In this document: positions 21,462 to 35,362 of the stretch, in pieces | Layout of the letters: every line of letters begins with the position of its first letter | Position numbering within the stretch: the stretch's first letter is position 1 | From: Elymus sibiricus | Lineage: Eukaryota > Streptophyta > Magnoliopsida > Poales > Poaceae | Direction: 5' to 3' | DNA length: 64,000 nt | Assembly: GCA_039707655.1 (NCBI GenBank) | Contig: CM077665.1 | Location: forward strand, 79,547,954 to 79,611,953 | Program-made: the position numbers and the translations under genes | The notes under the pieces: model-generated | Told to the model about the DNA's origin: nothing | Seen by the model: only the letters and a program-made list of their open reading frames with translations | Database searches by the model: none

Positions 21462-21726
21462 GAAGATACCGCCCGTGCGGGCCGCAAACACACCAAAACA
21501 TTCATGGCGTCCAAGCCCACCAAGGGAGAGAGCTCCCATGGGAGAAACATAAAATGCCACTGCGACCGCAAGCGCAAGGAGGACACAAAACTTTGAGCTG
21601 GTGGACGCCATAAAGGGCGCTAGCCAGCCCAGAAACAAGAAGACGAAATGCGAGGATAGGCCCTGGAGGCCATCTTGCTCTTACGAGGATGTCATGAGCG
21701 GCCCCTGTAGGTACCACAACCATGTA

Positions 21727-21807
21727 CTACCTCCGTCCCATAATATAAGACAATTTTTGAAACTATACTAGTGTAAAAAATGCTCATATATTATGGGACA
21801 AAGGGAG
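21727..21807. mobile_element. Stowaway MITE (81 bp, Mariner type)
   Basis: Inverted ends CTACCTCCGTCCCATAATAT and ATATTATGGGACAAAGGGAG with TA duplications at 21725-21726 and 21808-21809. This matches the short Stowaway class common in Triticeae. Confidence 0.85.
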
Positions 21808-22071
21808 TAGCGTTCTAGGCAAAGCACTCAACAAGGGAGTGCTGGCTCAACGATCAGCTTGCATAGGAGAAGAATGTTAAAACAACTGCCAGGGGGAGTT
21901 CGGATGATGACGGCGGATCCCCAGTCCCCAAAGCAAGGGTGAGTCCCCAGCCTGCAACAACGGAAGAGGAGGGCGGTAGGCCACCCTGAAGGAGATGAGA
22001 AGTGAACATGATATTCTGAGGTCCTGAGTCCAAGCAGTCTTAGAAACAGATCCTGAGATAAGTCTGCGCGC

Positions 22072-22678
22072 TTGTTCCAGGAGTCCCCCAACTCCTCAAC
22101 TGGTCAGACCACACAAATATCATTCGTACTAACATATCACCTAGAATATACCCCAAACCCAGGAAAAAACGCACTCGTCGTTGACCCAATCATTGACGGC
22201 TATCAGTTATCAAAGGTCTTAATGGACGGAGGGTTCGGGCTCAACATCATCGATGCCAGCACCACACAGAAAATGGGGCTCCCATCACCGGTTGTGCCCC
22301 TCACCTACATACGTCCATGGCATAGTCCTAGGAAAGAAGGCAGAACCCCTTGGCCAAATCACCCTGGAGGGCATATTCGAAACATAGGAAAACTTCCGAG
22401 CAGAGAAGCTTTGTTTTGAGGTGGTGCTGTTAAAAGGGGGTTACCATGCATTGCTTGGTCGACAGTGTTTGTCAAGTTTATGGCTATACCCTACCATGCA
22501 TAAACTCAAGATGCCAGGGCCAAACGACATCATCACCATCTCCAGCGACCCCAAGAACACACATGAAGCAAAGGTCACCAATCTGGAGCACGCCGGGGTC
22601 GAGCTGTCTAGATACGGACACGAGATCCAAGAGGTCGCCACTGACCACACGAAGAAACATCGATCCAGCAATACATGA
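22072..22678 (+). pseudogene. Gypsy protease region fragment
   Basis: Two overlapping frames carry ALVVDPIIDGYQLSKVLMDGG and then GGYHALLGRQCL and KMPGPNDIITIS. These match the retropepsin region and the linker before the polymerase in plant Gypsy elements, where DGGSSLN is usual and here reads DGGFGLN. A frameshift near 22420 separates the pieces, and the polymerase is missing. Confidence 0.6.
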
Positions 22679-22899
22679 TCAAAACCGTGGACTCCACCAA
22701 CGGACCCCTCGTGCTCAAGGTGGCACAAGCGAGGCAATGGGCTAAAGGCCACCCATACGTAAACGGAGACAACAAGGACAACGCAATTTCTGCAAAGCGA
22801 CCAGAACAAGCTACCTCATGCCCTTACCTTAGTAAAATCACTCTCAATTCAATTTCATTTTCCACAGAAAATCTCAAATAAGATATAACAGTGTTTTGT

Positions 22900-24560
22900 T
22901 ACCCTGGCTTGATCATGTAAAACATTAACATGATGGTGTTATAAACAAAGCTTAGCACCCTAAATCACATCAAACTTTTAACTGTGACCATGACCACTAC
23001 AACAAAGAACGCCCTGTACTGACCTCCCCACAATAAGGTCCTGAGAAGAGTCGAATTGACCCTTCTATGAGATGGGCTCGGGGGTTGCACTGTTTTTCAT
23101 ACCTCCCCCAGTCACCTTAGGAGTTGTATCCACCAGCCAATCAATCTTACTTTAGGGTTGCATCAGTGTACACCAACACCGACCTCCGATGTTAAAGGCT
23201 CATGACCACCCCATCTCTTATGTTCGTGTTTACGAGCAACAAAATCCTAAATAGCTAAGAATCCTACCCTAGCTCATCAAGACCAGCATCGACCACAGGT
23301 CGGCATGCGAAAGCCAAGATCAAATAGGTGCTTTCCATGAACACTAGCGCTCACGGCACAGTGGGGAGCACTTCTCATATGCTAACTTGGATGTCGCTCC
23401 AGTATAGGCAAAGGAGAAAACATAATGTATACACGTAGAAAATGTTACAACAAAACGGTATCAATGCAGCTCTTTGAGTCAATCTCATCTATGGCACATC
23501 GTTTTACAATTCCCTTGAGCTTGCACGCGCTAGCAGCATACTCTGCGTCCACGTCGACATCCCATAAGAAGGACTCCATGGGAAGTTGATCGGCCGTCCC
23601 ATGAACAATCAGGGCTAGCACGGGTGCTAGACTCTCACATTGGCTAGTACCCACTGAGCTCCCTCATATGTTGTCGAATACTACCAGTCCGATAGTTGAC
23701 AAGGAGCCCGTTGGAACAGCTTCAGGATGTTGTCAAGGTCGCTCTGAAGGTCATCGTCACCCCTCTACAACGTCCTAATAGACTTACCAAGAGCAACACA
23801 CATTTGCTCTGTAAACCTGGCGACTTGCTGAAGCCGTGCTGCAGGATCTTCGTGTTGGATGTCAGGGCGTGGCACGACCACAAAATACATGGTCAAAAGC
23901 GAATGTAATGACAACAGGACGTGCGTCATAAAGCAGTGTAAAGAAGACTCACAGTTGGCGTCGACCTCAAGGTCGCGTTGTCTCTTCTCCCATTGCTTCG
24001 CAAGGAGGGAAGCAGTTGACTTGGCCTTAGAAAGCTGTAGCACAGTTGCCCTCTTCTTCTCTAGCAGGTCGACCTGGCCTTCAGTTCTTGCTCCCTCGAG
24101 GCGATAAATCCCTCCAGGTCACAGACCTTGAGCTTATAGCTCTTCAGCTCAACACCAGCCACCTCTAGCAAGCTCTATGACTCACTATGTGCTCGCCTCG
24201 CGTCCTCCAGTTCACCACAAAGAGTGGCAACCTCCGCAACAGCTATGGTAGGACAAACATATTAAAGGCAAAAACGGGAAGTGTCAAAGAAGACACATAC
24301 AAGAAACTAAAGGCGAAGTAGCCTACAAACGACTCTGGTCGTAAACCCTGCCAGACGCTCATTCTCCTAGCGTTGAGCAACCAGTTGATTGCGCAGGTAG
24401 GCGACCTCGGTCTTGAGGATCTTTCTCTTCTACAAAAGACAACCAAACATGAAGAGCTTGTCAAAAACAGAGACAATCTAGAACATGATTGCCTTTCCCA
24501 CCATACTCAAATCAAATTAAATCTACCAAAATCTAGAATATGGTGGGTATAAGGTATATG
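22900..24560. other. Degraded repeat DNA, probably retroelement-derived
   Basis: No intact gene. Minus-strand fragments near 23445-24240 are rich in Ala, Glu, Leu and Lys and resemble the coiled-coil extra protein found in some Triticeae LTR elements, but they are too broken to assign. Confidence 0.35.
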
Positions 24561-24569
24561 CCCGGCAAT

Positions 24570-27455
24570 ATTGATGTTTTTTAGGGAAACTTATTTTATT
24601 TAAACATAGTCAGGAATCTCATCCGCAATAACATGCAAGATACAATCAGGTGGCACCGAACACCACACAACACGAACTTCATCACCTACAGCCAACTTAG
24701 CTAAGATATGGGCCACCCAGTTCGTCGATCGTCTCCTCCAAGATACCTTGCATCCCTGCCAACCCTGCATAAGCCCCTTAATATCTTCCACAATTGGTCC
24801 CGTTGTAGAGAGGTTCTTGTCCGCGTCATTGATCATACATACATCCTGTCGACAATCAAGTTCGACGTGAATTTTCTGAACTCCTGATTCCCGTCCAAAC
24901 AGCAGCGCCTACCGACACGCCTTTAGCTCAGCCATCTATGGATTCCATGTGTTTGGAAAGAAGTGAGCCCTAGCTCCCCTAAAGGCTTCGTCGTGATAAC
25001 GAAGGACCACCTCACCTCTTCCACGTCCTGTTGATTCAGAAATAGCTCCATCCACATTGGCCATTACCTAACCATGCTCTGGCAGACTCCACTTCTCAGG
25101 AGCCATCATAGTCGTCGACCTCTCTTTTTTCTAATCAGCCTCGCTCCACCCGTCCATAAATCTGGACACCGAACCCGATATTTCATGTGCTGTTTAATTC
25201 GAGTGCCATCCCGAGCCTTGTTCCTGGCCATCCATAGCCCATACACAACTTGCATGAGCATCTCCCTCACCTCATCTCTCGCTGTACCCAACTAGTTCAT
25301 GAGCCAACAGCCAAGTTCATGATTTTTCTCCACCCTCGCTGGCGGAGCTATGCTTGGGATTCCCCTCCCCTCTAAAATATGTTTCCAAAACAATTGAGAA
25401 TGAGGGCAAGTCCAGAATCTATGTGCTAGCGTTTCCTCCCTACCGCACGCAACACAGAAGATGCCAGGCTTGATTCATCGTCTATGCAGCTCCGACCCAG
25501 TAGCCAGCCCATTGCGCATTAATCTCCAGGAGTGGACCTTGATCTTGTTTGGGATATGAGTGACCCATAATGCCAACCAATGATTATGAGAATTCAAATT
25601 CCAGGAAGCCTTCGGTCGTCCCGAACTCGCGCTTTTCATGCCCATTAATAGATGATATGATGAGCAAACAGTGAACTCCCCATCCTTAGTGCAATTCCAT
25701 GCTAAATAGTCTTCCGATCCTGGACCTCCAACTGAAATTTGTTTGATATCTTTAGCATCATCAGCTATGAACATCTCATCAACTATAGCATGGTTCCAGT
25801 CCGCACCATCCTCAGTTAGCAAGTCACTCACTCGTGTGATGCCTTGCATGAAAGTCTGACCCGGAGGTCGTAAAGAACCCTTTCGGGGTATCCAATTGTC
25901 ATGATTAATGAGAACCTTAGATCCATCACCTATGCGCCAAACTGCCCCTTCCCTGAGAAGGCTGAGCCCAAACAGAATGCTTCTAAAAGTGAAAGATCCA
26001 TTGGTGGGACAAGTGGCATTCATGATAGAAGAGTGCTGGAAATATCTAGCCCGAAGAACTCTTGCACATAGAGAGTTTGGAGTCTGAAGAATTCTCCACG
26101 CTTGTTTAGCAAGAAGTGCTTGATTAAAAGCCTCATAGTTTTGGAATCCCATCCCTCCTTCTCTTTTTGTCATGCACATGTTGTCCCATGCTACCCAGTG
26201 CACCTTCTTTTCACCATTAGCTGGACCCCACCAGAAGTTAGAAGAGATGGATGTTAGATTCCGTCACATTTTCTTGGAGAGTTGGAAACAGCTCATGGTG
26301 AAAGTAGGTGTCGCTTGCAACCCCGATTTTACTAGCACTTCCTTAGCAGCCTTGGAGAGTCTTTGGCCTTTCCAACCTAGGACTTTTCCTTTTGAACTTT
26401 CTCTCACATGCTTGAAAGTATCGTCCTTTGATCTACCAACCACTGTCGATAATCCCAAATACTTCTCACTGAGGGCCTCAGAGTTGATACCAAGAATTCC
26501 CTTCAGCATGTCACGATTACTATCACAATTACCCTTCCCAAAGAAAATCAAAGATTTTTGTAAATTAACCCGCTGACCAGACGCTTGCTCATATACAAGG
26601 AGGATGTCCCTGACGGTATCCATGTTGCTTTGGGACCCCTCCAAAAACACAATGCTGTCATCCGCGAAAAGAAGGTGAGTCACATGGGGGGCCAGTGCTC
26701 CCAAAAGACACTCCACTAATTTGTCTGCCACTCTTGGATTTCTTCAGAAGAGACGAAAAACCTTCGACACAGAATAGAAATAGGTATGCGGACAGCGGAT
26801 CGCCCTGCCGGAGTCCTCTGGATGGAAAGAAAAACTCTGAGAATCCTCCATTCAGCTTAACCAAAAATTTGGCCGTCCTCCCACATCTCATTATCATATC
26901 AATCCATGTCCCAGAAAAGTCCATTCAACACAACCGTACGCTTTCATCATATCCAGTTTGACAGCACATAAGGGATTCTTTCTCTTTCTATGCCTGATCG
27001 CATGCACACGCTCATAGGCAACCAGCACATTATCTGTGATAAGCTTCTCTGGAACAAAAGCACTTTGCTCCTCCGAGATCAATATTGGAAGAATACCCTT
27101 GAGCCTATTAGCTAAAACCTTTGCAGCCACCTTGTATAGAACATTACACAAGCTAATAGGGCGAAATTGGGACAGTAACTCCGGTGAGTTAACTTTCGGA
27201 ATCATCACTAGCACCGTGTCATTAAACGAAACTGGGTTGTCCCCCCCCCCCCCCCCCCCTCAAGAAAATCCCGAACTGCTCCACAAATATCATCTTTTAG
27301 CAAAGACTATTGTCTTTGATAAAAGAGAGCAGGCAACCCATCAGGTCCCGGCGCTTTGGTGGCACCTATCTGAAACAAAGCCTTCTCGATCTCCTCATCC
27401 GTAATTGGGGACGTGAGCTCGCCATTCATATCGCTAGCGACCATCTTCCATTAGA
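24570..27455 (-). pseudogene. 5'-truncated L1-type LINE ORF2
   Basis: In reading order on the minus strand: the polymerase start [15 protein letters not shown] near 27350; [14 protein letters not shown] (27170); the palm with FPSRGLRQGDPLSAYLF (26810); the catalytic LLFADDSIVF (26670, FADD form); the thumb (26264-26600); the zf-RVT region with GDGSKVLINHDNW (25475-26203); and an RNase H remnant (24600-25300). The endonuclease is absent, as is usual for 5'-truncated LINEs. Frameshifts and a run of about 19 C at 27241-27259 interrupt it. Confidence 0.8.
25475..26203 (-). pseudogene. LINE zf-RVT region, longest open piece (242 aa)
   Basis: An uninterrupted part of the LINE at 24570-27455. It contains the GGMGFQNYEAFNQALLAKQ block and WRIGDGSKVLI, both typical of plant LINE C-terminal reverse transcriptase. 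It has no independent function. Confidence 0.75.
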
Positions 27456-27512
27456 GATAAAACCCTGTCAACCCCGGTCGAGCCTTCAATCGTGAACAGG
27501 TTGTATGGCCCC

Positions 27513-27541
27513 CGTTGCAACGGACATGCAATTAGCTAGTC
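27513..27541 (+). mobile_element. Putative Helitron 3' terminus
   Basis: A perfect palindrome CCGTTGCAACGG (27513-27524) is followed 12 bases later by CTAG (27537-27540) and T. Hairpin, spacing, CTRR end and T target all fit a Helitron. The 5' end was not found; the preceding LINE fragment may be cargo. Confidence 0.55.
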
Positions 27542-28215
27542 TCCCATATGAGTCTACTTTGGCACACCTGGGTGCGGGCCTGAGTGTCCGTAGACACTCG
27601 TTAGTCCACTCGGTACATCCACACGCTTAAGGTCTAGCCCGACATTACATATGAAATCAGCAACATACATGGAAATGGAAACTGCATACACACATTAATA
27701 TTTGGGAGTGACACACATGCATTAGCTAGCATGAATAATACACAACTTACACATGCAAAATTACAAACAATAAAATTTAAAGTACACGTGTGGTATATAA
27801 CAATGCGCACGATGAAGTTCACCGAAACCTATGAACTTATAATCTAGTTTTGAAAAAACAACAAAAAATGGGGTTCAAAAGTTGGATGCTCGCTTTAAGA
27901 GTTGTTTTTAATTTATTTATTTCAGATGAAAAAAAATATCATGCAATAGTAGCAAGCTCCAGCACCCACCCCAACAGTCTCACCCTACCATGCCACACGC
28001 TTCTGCAGTTTGCTCCACGTGCCTAAAAAACATAGTTACCTTTTTTAGTGATTGCTAACATTTTTAGAGACAATTGCTAAATTTTATTGTGGAAGCCAAT
28101 TGTTAAATTTTACTTCATTTGCCTCTCTCTTTGATTTTACATAAACCATTTTTAACTTGGCATGCCCTATTAGTAAAAAAACTTGTCATGTCGATTTAAA
28201 CTAGAAGTTGTTATT
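27542..28215. other. Unassigned AT-rich DNA
   Basis: No coding frame or element end seen. Several CATGCATTAGCTAGCATG-like words occur near 27715, but they do not form a repeat array. Confidence 0.3.
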
Positions 28216-28600
28216 AAGTTTTTAAATAATTGTACCCCCACTTTATTTAAAATTCAGTGAGATCAGGTACACACACTTTCCGGAAAAGAGTCAACCAAAC
28301 ATGGTGAACAACTTCATTTCTAAGTATTGAGCGTGCTAACCTATGTGCCTCCATGTTTAAAGCTCTCCCCTCATGGCAGAAGGGAGTGGCTTCAAAATAT
28401 TACCCTCGGGCCTTAATCGATTCAACAATCTACATGTAGATCTTCATTGAGTTGTCATGGAGATACTGATCACTAGAAGGCAATTGCCATCAATCTTTGC
28501 TCGACGAATCAACAGGTCACTCGTCAAGTAGAGAGCTTCCCAGGTTGCCAAGACTTCCAACATCTCCAGATCAATAATGCCATTGAACCCAATATTTTAC
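28216..28600 (-). pseudogene. LINE RNase H domain remnant
   Basis: The minus-strand translation, with stops, follows the RNase H domain that ends plant LINE ORF2: an LEVLATWEALYL block, then LLIRRAKIDGNCLLVIS, and a terminal segment resembling the usual NxxAHxLAR...HHVWL. Four or more in-frame stops make it non-functional. Confidence 0.5.
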
Positions 28601-29300
28601 GCCCTCACGCATACACCATCATTGCTTCTCGCTAATGCCCCAAGGTGTCACATGGGCCAACCCAGTACAAGCTTCTTTCTTTTCTTTACTCACCGTTTTT
28701 TATGGTTCTATAACCTTTTGACCACTTTTCTCGTTCTTCTATTATGTGCCTTCTCTTCCAGATTCCTTTCAGTTTTTCATTCTTTGTTTTTTAGATCGTT
28801 TTCCTTGTTTTTATTTCTCCATTTTTTATTGGTGATTTTTTAAAACTTTGTGACCTTTTTGGAAGGGTAGAAACATGTTTTCAAATTCATGAACATATTA
28901 TAATTCTATGAATATATATTTTTGTATTTAGTTTATTTGTGAATATTTCATAAAATTTCAAGAGAAAAACTAAAATCGATTATTTATCAAAAAAATTAAA
29001 ATTTCAGTTCTTTATATTTAAATTTATGAATACTAATAACATTTGGGAACATTGTTTAAGTGCAAAATATTTTTTGAATTAATGATTTTAAAAAAAAATC
29101 TGAAATACTTTTAAATTATTTACAAATTAGTATAATTCTTGAGATTTTTAAAATTCACGAATAGTTCTAGAATTCATGTAATTTTTAAAAATTATCAATC
29201 TTATGACAATGTGAACTTTTTTATTCATGAAAAAAAAATTCATAAACATTTATTCATGTTCTTTAATTATTTTTGAATTTGTGAAGGAGGCCAGCACCAC
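28601..29300. other. AT-rich non-coding DNA
   Basis: T-rich then A-rich words such as TTCATGAATTT and TTTGAATTT. The composition resembles 5.3-6.1 and 31.2-32.3 kb. Confidence 0.35.
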
Positions 29301-29477
29301 TATTGGGCCGGGGCCATAGCATAACTATGTAGCGGCTGGGCGTTTCTCCACTAGCCAACACATTAAGTTCACAGCAAGTGCACTCGAGGTACATTTCATT
29401 TGCGTTATTAAGTTAGTATTTTTTTAGATTATGTTATTAAGGTGCTCAATGTTCATCGAATGCCCGTACAATAAAAA

Positions 29478-30457
<980 letters not shown>

Positions 30458-30459
30458 GG

Positions 30460-31229
30460 AAAATAAGCTTACAATCTTTAACTGGCTTGGACCAAATTAA
30501 GCCCAGAAGTATTAGATTGCCTGGTCCTCTTGATCAATGGGCAAACCCTCACATCACAATCCATCCAGTTTCCACCCCTCAAAAAATTATCCATACAGTT
30601 TCTAATTCTAAAAAATGTTTCAGTAAATTCCGTAATTCCATGTAGCTATTACTTACATAAATTCAGGAGCATGGCAGTGACGTGGCTACAGTCATTTCTC
30701 TGGGCCCTATTGGGCTATTACTTACATCATTTTTAGCTTATGTTATTAAATACCACTGTAATTTTGCTATTATGGCCCAAGACCTCTTAGGGCATGGCCA
30801 ACGGGCTGCCCCACACCTATTGCCCCATATCCCACATAGGATTGGATGCCACGCTAGAGCTAAAGCAGATGCTCCGCAGAGCAAACGGACTCTTGCAAAG
30901 GAGCCGAGCGCTCCATGTAAAAAGCAGGAAGAATGAAGGAGAGAGAGGGAGGAAAAGGAGAAAAGAGGCACGATGAAGGAAGGAGATGGGGAGAAAATAA
31001 TTGGGCTGGGGTTCACTGAGATGAGGTCACCTATGATGCCTCCTTTGGATGATGAAAAACAAAAATGGTAGCTCTAATTTTCTTTTGTCTATTTGGAAGA
31101 TGCGCCATCACCATTGTAGTGCTTCCATAGCTCATGCCCTTATTTGGCGCGTGACGCACTGTCTAACAAGCCAGCACACACCCACTCCCCCCCTCCGGCC
31201 CTATTGGGCTGGCCCATGAGCAGGGCTGA
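30460..31229. other. Unassigned DNA
   Basis: It contains a phrase at 30790 (GGGCATGGCCAACGGG) resembling a Harbinger-type end, but no partner end was found. No coding frame stands out. Confidence 0.3.
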
Positions 31230-32340
31230 ATGCTTTATTTTTATTTTTTATTTTTTTGCTCTTCTTAGTTTTTTCATTTAAAATAATTGAAGATTTCAAT
31301 AAGTTCCAACTTTTTTTAAAAAATGTGAATTTAGGAAAAAAAATGTTCCTGAAATCATAATATGTTCATGGAATAATTTTTTTGTGATTTTGAAAAAAAA
31401 AGGTTTGCATTTTCAAAAACTGCTCGTGAATTCAAAAAATCTTTATAACAGTCCATTAAAATGTTCAAAAAATAGAAAATGATTGCGAATAACATAAGAA
31501 GTTTAGATTAAATGTTTTATTGATTCAGAATATGTGCACGAATTGAAAAATGTTCATACATGTGAAAAAAATGTTCGTCAAACTAAAATAAATCATCAAT
31601 TCCAAAAACATTTCGCTGATTCAAAAAATGTTCATCAATTCTAAAAATACTCACTCATTCAAAAATGTTCATAAAATAAAAAAGAATTAGAGGACGCAAA
31701 AACAATGATCATATTTTTTTTAAATGATCACAAAAATTAAAAATCGTCGAGAAATATTAAAAATTCACCATGTAAAAACATATTTATTAATTTCCATAGA
31801 GTGTTAATGCATTTCGAAAAACTGTTCGTGAAATAAAATAGTTCATGAATTTAAAATGTTCTCAAATTTTAAAAAATGTTCATAAAGTCCGAAAATGACC
31901 GCTGATTAAAAATGTTAGGGAATTTCAAAATTGCTAGTGAATTAAAAAAATTGTTCATGAATTTGAAAAACAATGAATTTGTAAAATATTGATAATTTCA
32001 TAAAAACACGAAATTTATTTTTTTATGAATTTACAAAATGTTCATGAACTCAATAATTGTTCCTGAATTCGTAAAAAAACCAATGAATTTGAAATATGTT
32101 CAAAACTTCATAAAAACACGAAATCGAAAAATTTTCATGACTTCAAAAAATAATCATGAATTTGAAACGAAGTTCGCGAAATGAAAATGAAAAGGGAAAC
32201 AAAAATAAAAAACTAAAATGGAAAATGACAATGAATAATTAATGAAATTAAGAAAACAAAAAACTAAGAAAAAACGACATGGAGAAACAAAAACATTAAA
32301 AAAAACTTCCCAAAACCGAAGTGCAGATAGTTTAGGCCGG
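31230..32340. repeat. Degenerate A/T-rich repeat array
   Basis: Many imperfect copies of TTCATGAATTTGAAAAA and AAAAATGTTCATGAATT-like words in no fixed register. Non-coding. Confidence 0.55.
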
Positions 32341-32384
32341 CCCAAAATCAATATGTAGCAGGTGCGGGGGTACGCGCCACGGAG

Positions 32385-33235
32385 AGCAACTAATGGAGGA
32401 GCGCTCGTTCAGGAGCCTCTGAAAGGTCACTCTCAGACACTGCCACTTGGCGCGTTCTCAGCCGCCGCCACGTGTCGCGTTTTGGGCACTTCCTTCGGAT
32501 TTTGTATTTTTTTTTTCGCACGCATTTTTGGTTTTTTAGATTATTTTTTTCTGGGGTTTTTCGGTTTTTCATCGGCTTTTCTTAGCTTTTGGACAAAAAA
32601 AATCACAAAAACGCGTTTTTTTTTTCTTTCCTCGAGAGGCAAGGTTTTGTTTTCAAGAGAGGCACGGATTTGCTCCATCGAGAGGCACGGCCGTGCCTCT
32701 CAGAAAAGGAAAAAAATGTGTTTTTTTTCCTTCCTTGAGAGGCATGGTTTTGCTTCCGCGAGAGGCACGGCCGTTCCTCTCAAAAACGGAAAAAATGCGG
32801 TTTTTTTCCTTCCTCGAGAGCCACGATTTTGCTTCCGCGAGAGACACGGACATGACTCTTAGAAACGGAAAAAACACTTTTTCTTATTTATTTTTTCTTC
32901 CGCGGAAGGCATGTTTTTTTTCCTTTCATGAGAGGCACGATTTTTTTGTCCGGTTTTTTCATGAAAAAAAAAATGTTCGTCAAAACCTATCAACATGTGA
33001 TCTAGCTTTGAAGATCTCGACGTGAGGAATCCAACGATGAAAACGGTTCAAGATTTGAACGCGCGATTTAAAAGCTAAAATGTTTTGAATAAACGGATCT
33101 ATGAAAAAAAGAAAAACTTTCAGGTTGCGACAAGTGACACGGATGTAGTGCGCCATTTGTCGCAACCTGTAAAGCTGGGAGTGATCTTCGAAAGATGGAT
33201 ACCTTAATTACTGATTTTGCGTGCGAGGTCGCTAA
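32385..33235. mobile_element. Non-autonomous Mutator-type element, copy 2
   Basis: It matches 4330-5281 in order: GCAACTAAT start, GCCACTTGGCGCGTTCTCAG, the GAGAGGCACGG minisatellite with a 22-bp palindrome at 32680-32701, the GTCAAAACCTATCAACATG block, and the TTGCGACAAGTG inverted pair (33124-33168). The ends are more worn and I could not fix a target duplication. Confidence 0.7.
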
Positions 33236-33668
33236 CCAGCGACCTGCGCTTGGAATAGGATTGCCCTAACGGCCCAGATTCAACACTAGCTGTAGACCGA
33301 AATCTCGTTAGGCTGGGCGGGCCATGCCCTGGTTTTCCCCAGCCGTAGCTCCGCCATTGAGAGCATGGCTGTGGTTGTGAAAAGCCCGTGCAAACCTAAA
33401 GGACAGCCATAGCCAAAGACGATAAAAGCAATAGCCGCAATATACAATGCTAATAAAAGCATGGTAGGAGACACGATTTGATTATATTTGTGTTAAGCCC
33501 GCCTCACTTATTTTAGTTTTAGTTTAGTATGTAGATCCAATTATGTATATATTTTATACGTGATAATGCTTCTAGATTGTCTCATCAAATGCCAAACACG
33601 TATCTTTTCATGAAGAGAATCTTCTACGTGTATGGCGAGAAGTTAGGCATCCTTAAACAAATCTATTA
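33236..33668. other. Unassigned DNA
   Basis: A short hairpin AGGTCGCTAACCAGCGACCT lies at about 33227-33246. Otherwise I see nothing identifiable. Confidence 0.3.
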
Positions 33669-33920
33669 TTGGGACCCAATTGTTTAAATCGTTTGACGAA
33701 ACAATTGGCCACCAAAGCTGCCAAGTTTTCTTGGGGACAAACCGGCAAACCCTTGCTGAATCGAAGTGCACCAGACAGTTTTAGTATATTCTTGTCTTGC
33801 ATATTGCAGCATGCAGGTGATGATTTGGTGATGGAATATACTAGTAGGAGCCTGCTCCAGTTGAGACTAGCCGCTTCAGAGGGCAAAGCAAGGATTAAAC
33901 AACAGCAATTATGGAGTTAG
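33669..33920 (+). CDS. Hypothetical small frame or terminal exon
   Basis: The 83-codon frame is not recognised. Its last 34 codons, from GDDLVMEYTSRS to KARIKQQQLW, follow a possible splice acceptor (ATTGCAGCATGCAG near 33802-33815), so it could be a last exon whose upstream exons are lost. In the paralogous copy at 48533 the corresponding frame is altered and lacks the acceptor. Coding status is doubtful. Confidence 0.2.
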   Translation: MGPNCLNRLTKQLATKAAKFSWGQTGKPLLNRSAPDSFSIFLSCILQHAGDDLVMEYTSRSLLQLRLAASEGKARIKQQQLWS

Positions 33921-35362
33921 TAGTCCATCATATTCAGCATAAGAGAGACGGTTGTTTTGGTAGCACTTAAATTCCTTTTGGCTTTCGTTTTTTTAATCAC
34001 AATCAATCATTATGTAGCAGCAACTCGTGAGTTTGGAGAATTACATGTCTTTGTTTAGTTCGAGCTTAACAAGTTGCTTGCTTCAGGTGAAAGAACCAGG
34101 AAAGGAGTATGCGCTTTTGGCCAGTGGTTACGGATATAAATTAACAATCTTAGGTGCATGTCAACTTTGAAGCGTTCTCATTTTACTTCGGAATGGCCAA
34201 TTCGCAGTGTTACTCCCAACTCTCCATGTCAATTTTTCTGTTCATTTCAGCCACTTACTAGAATATGCATATATGCTGCATTTTTCTGGATGTCTGCAGT
34301 GATGTAAGCATAGAAATGCTGATAGTACATTATACAATTTAGGTTTCCTAGCATGCTTGGCTGTACCTCATTTGCTGTTACAAATCAACAACAATAACTA
34401 CACTGTATTTAGCATCCTGACCGTGACACCATTGGAGCAAAGGCTTTTCTACACCATAGTGAAAGCTTGGCCCATGTCTTTATTAGGCCTGAACCATAAA
34501 GTAGGGCAGATATTTCCCAGCCAATTGTAATTTTCTGATGACCGATTCAGACAGGTAACCATTGAAAAAGGAAGTCCAACGTTGGCCAACATGATTAGGA
34601 CTGCCATTTGATTCCCGCTGTCGCTAGTATATGTCTGGTTAGGTGAGTCCATTAGTCTAAGCCGCTGAAAATGACAGGGTCTCTCCCCCGCCGCTGGTTC
34701 TGCCCGTTTCATAATCTTATCATCTCATGGTAGGGAATGGTTCAATTGTCCAAAGCCAGCAGTGTGCAGAAGTTTCATGGAAAAAGCCTGCACTTTCTCT
34801 GAAACACTGCACCTATCCAGGCATCGATATGATCCGAGGTCACTGATCGATCAGCAAGCATGCCGTTGTTCTGTCCACAGACTATTTTGACTGACAAAAT
34901 AGAGATCACGTTCTCATTGAGAAAAACGAGCAAGAAAACAAGAGTAGCGATTTAGGTGCTCGCCTGCTATTCTGTTTTACTTTGTCAACAAAAATTAAGG
35001 TATTTATATTTAAGAACTTGTGATGCTTAGCTCACCAGAAATGCATTTCCAGGACATGAGGTGTGATTCAGTCCCGGTGTTATTTTGTGAATGTATGATG
35101 ATGAGCAGTGCAAGGGTCAGTCTCAAAGGACACCCAAGTGTACAGGTGTCACGCTGAAATAGGGGCTAGGCCCACGGTATTAGAACCAGCTTACCAAGTC
35201 TCAGGCTCTCAGCCAAGTTTCTGACCAGGCAGTCAACCAGGGGTCGTACGTATGATGTGCCCGGTGTTTGTTCTCCCGGCTCGCAAGCTACGGCGGCCGG
35301 CAGGGCGGTTTGAGGGAGCCTTTGACAGCTACGATTCCAGAGTTTCTCTGCGTCACATAGGG
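33836..35362. repeat. Segmental duplication, copy 1
   Basis: Collinear over about 1.5 kb with 48531-50043, from the shared TAGGAGCCTGCTCCAGTT to TCTGCGTCA. The match is high, with small indels. The DNA is not recognised as a transposon. Both copies end at a Harbinger-type element. Confidence 0.8.

Larger units (their letters stand above)
19862..22900 (+). mobile_element. Truncated, degraded Gypsy-like LTR retrotransposon
   Basis: Gag and protease remnants on the plus strand identify the element. Neither LTR was found. The left edge is a sharp junction with the LINE array, and pol beyond the protease region is missing. Two MITEs interrupt it. Confidence 0.55.
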
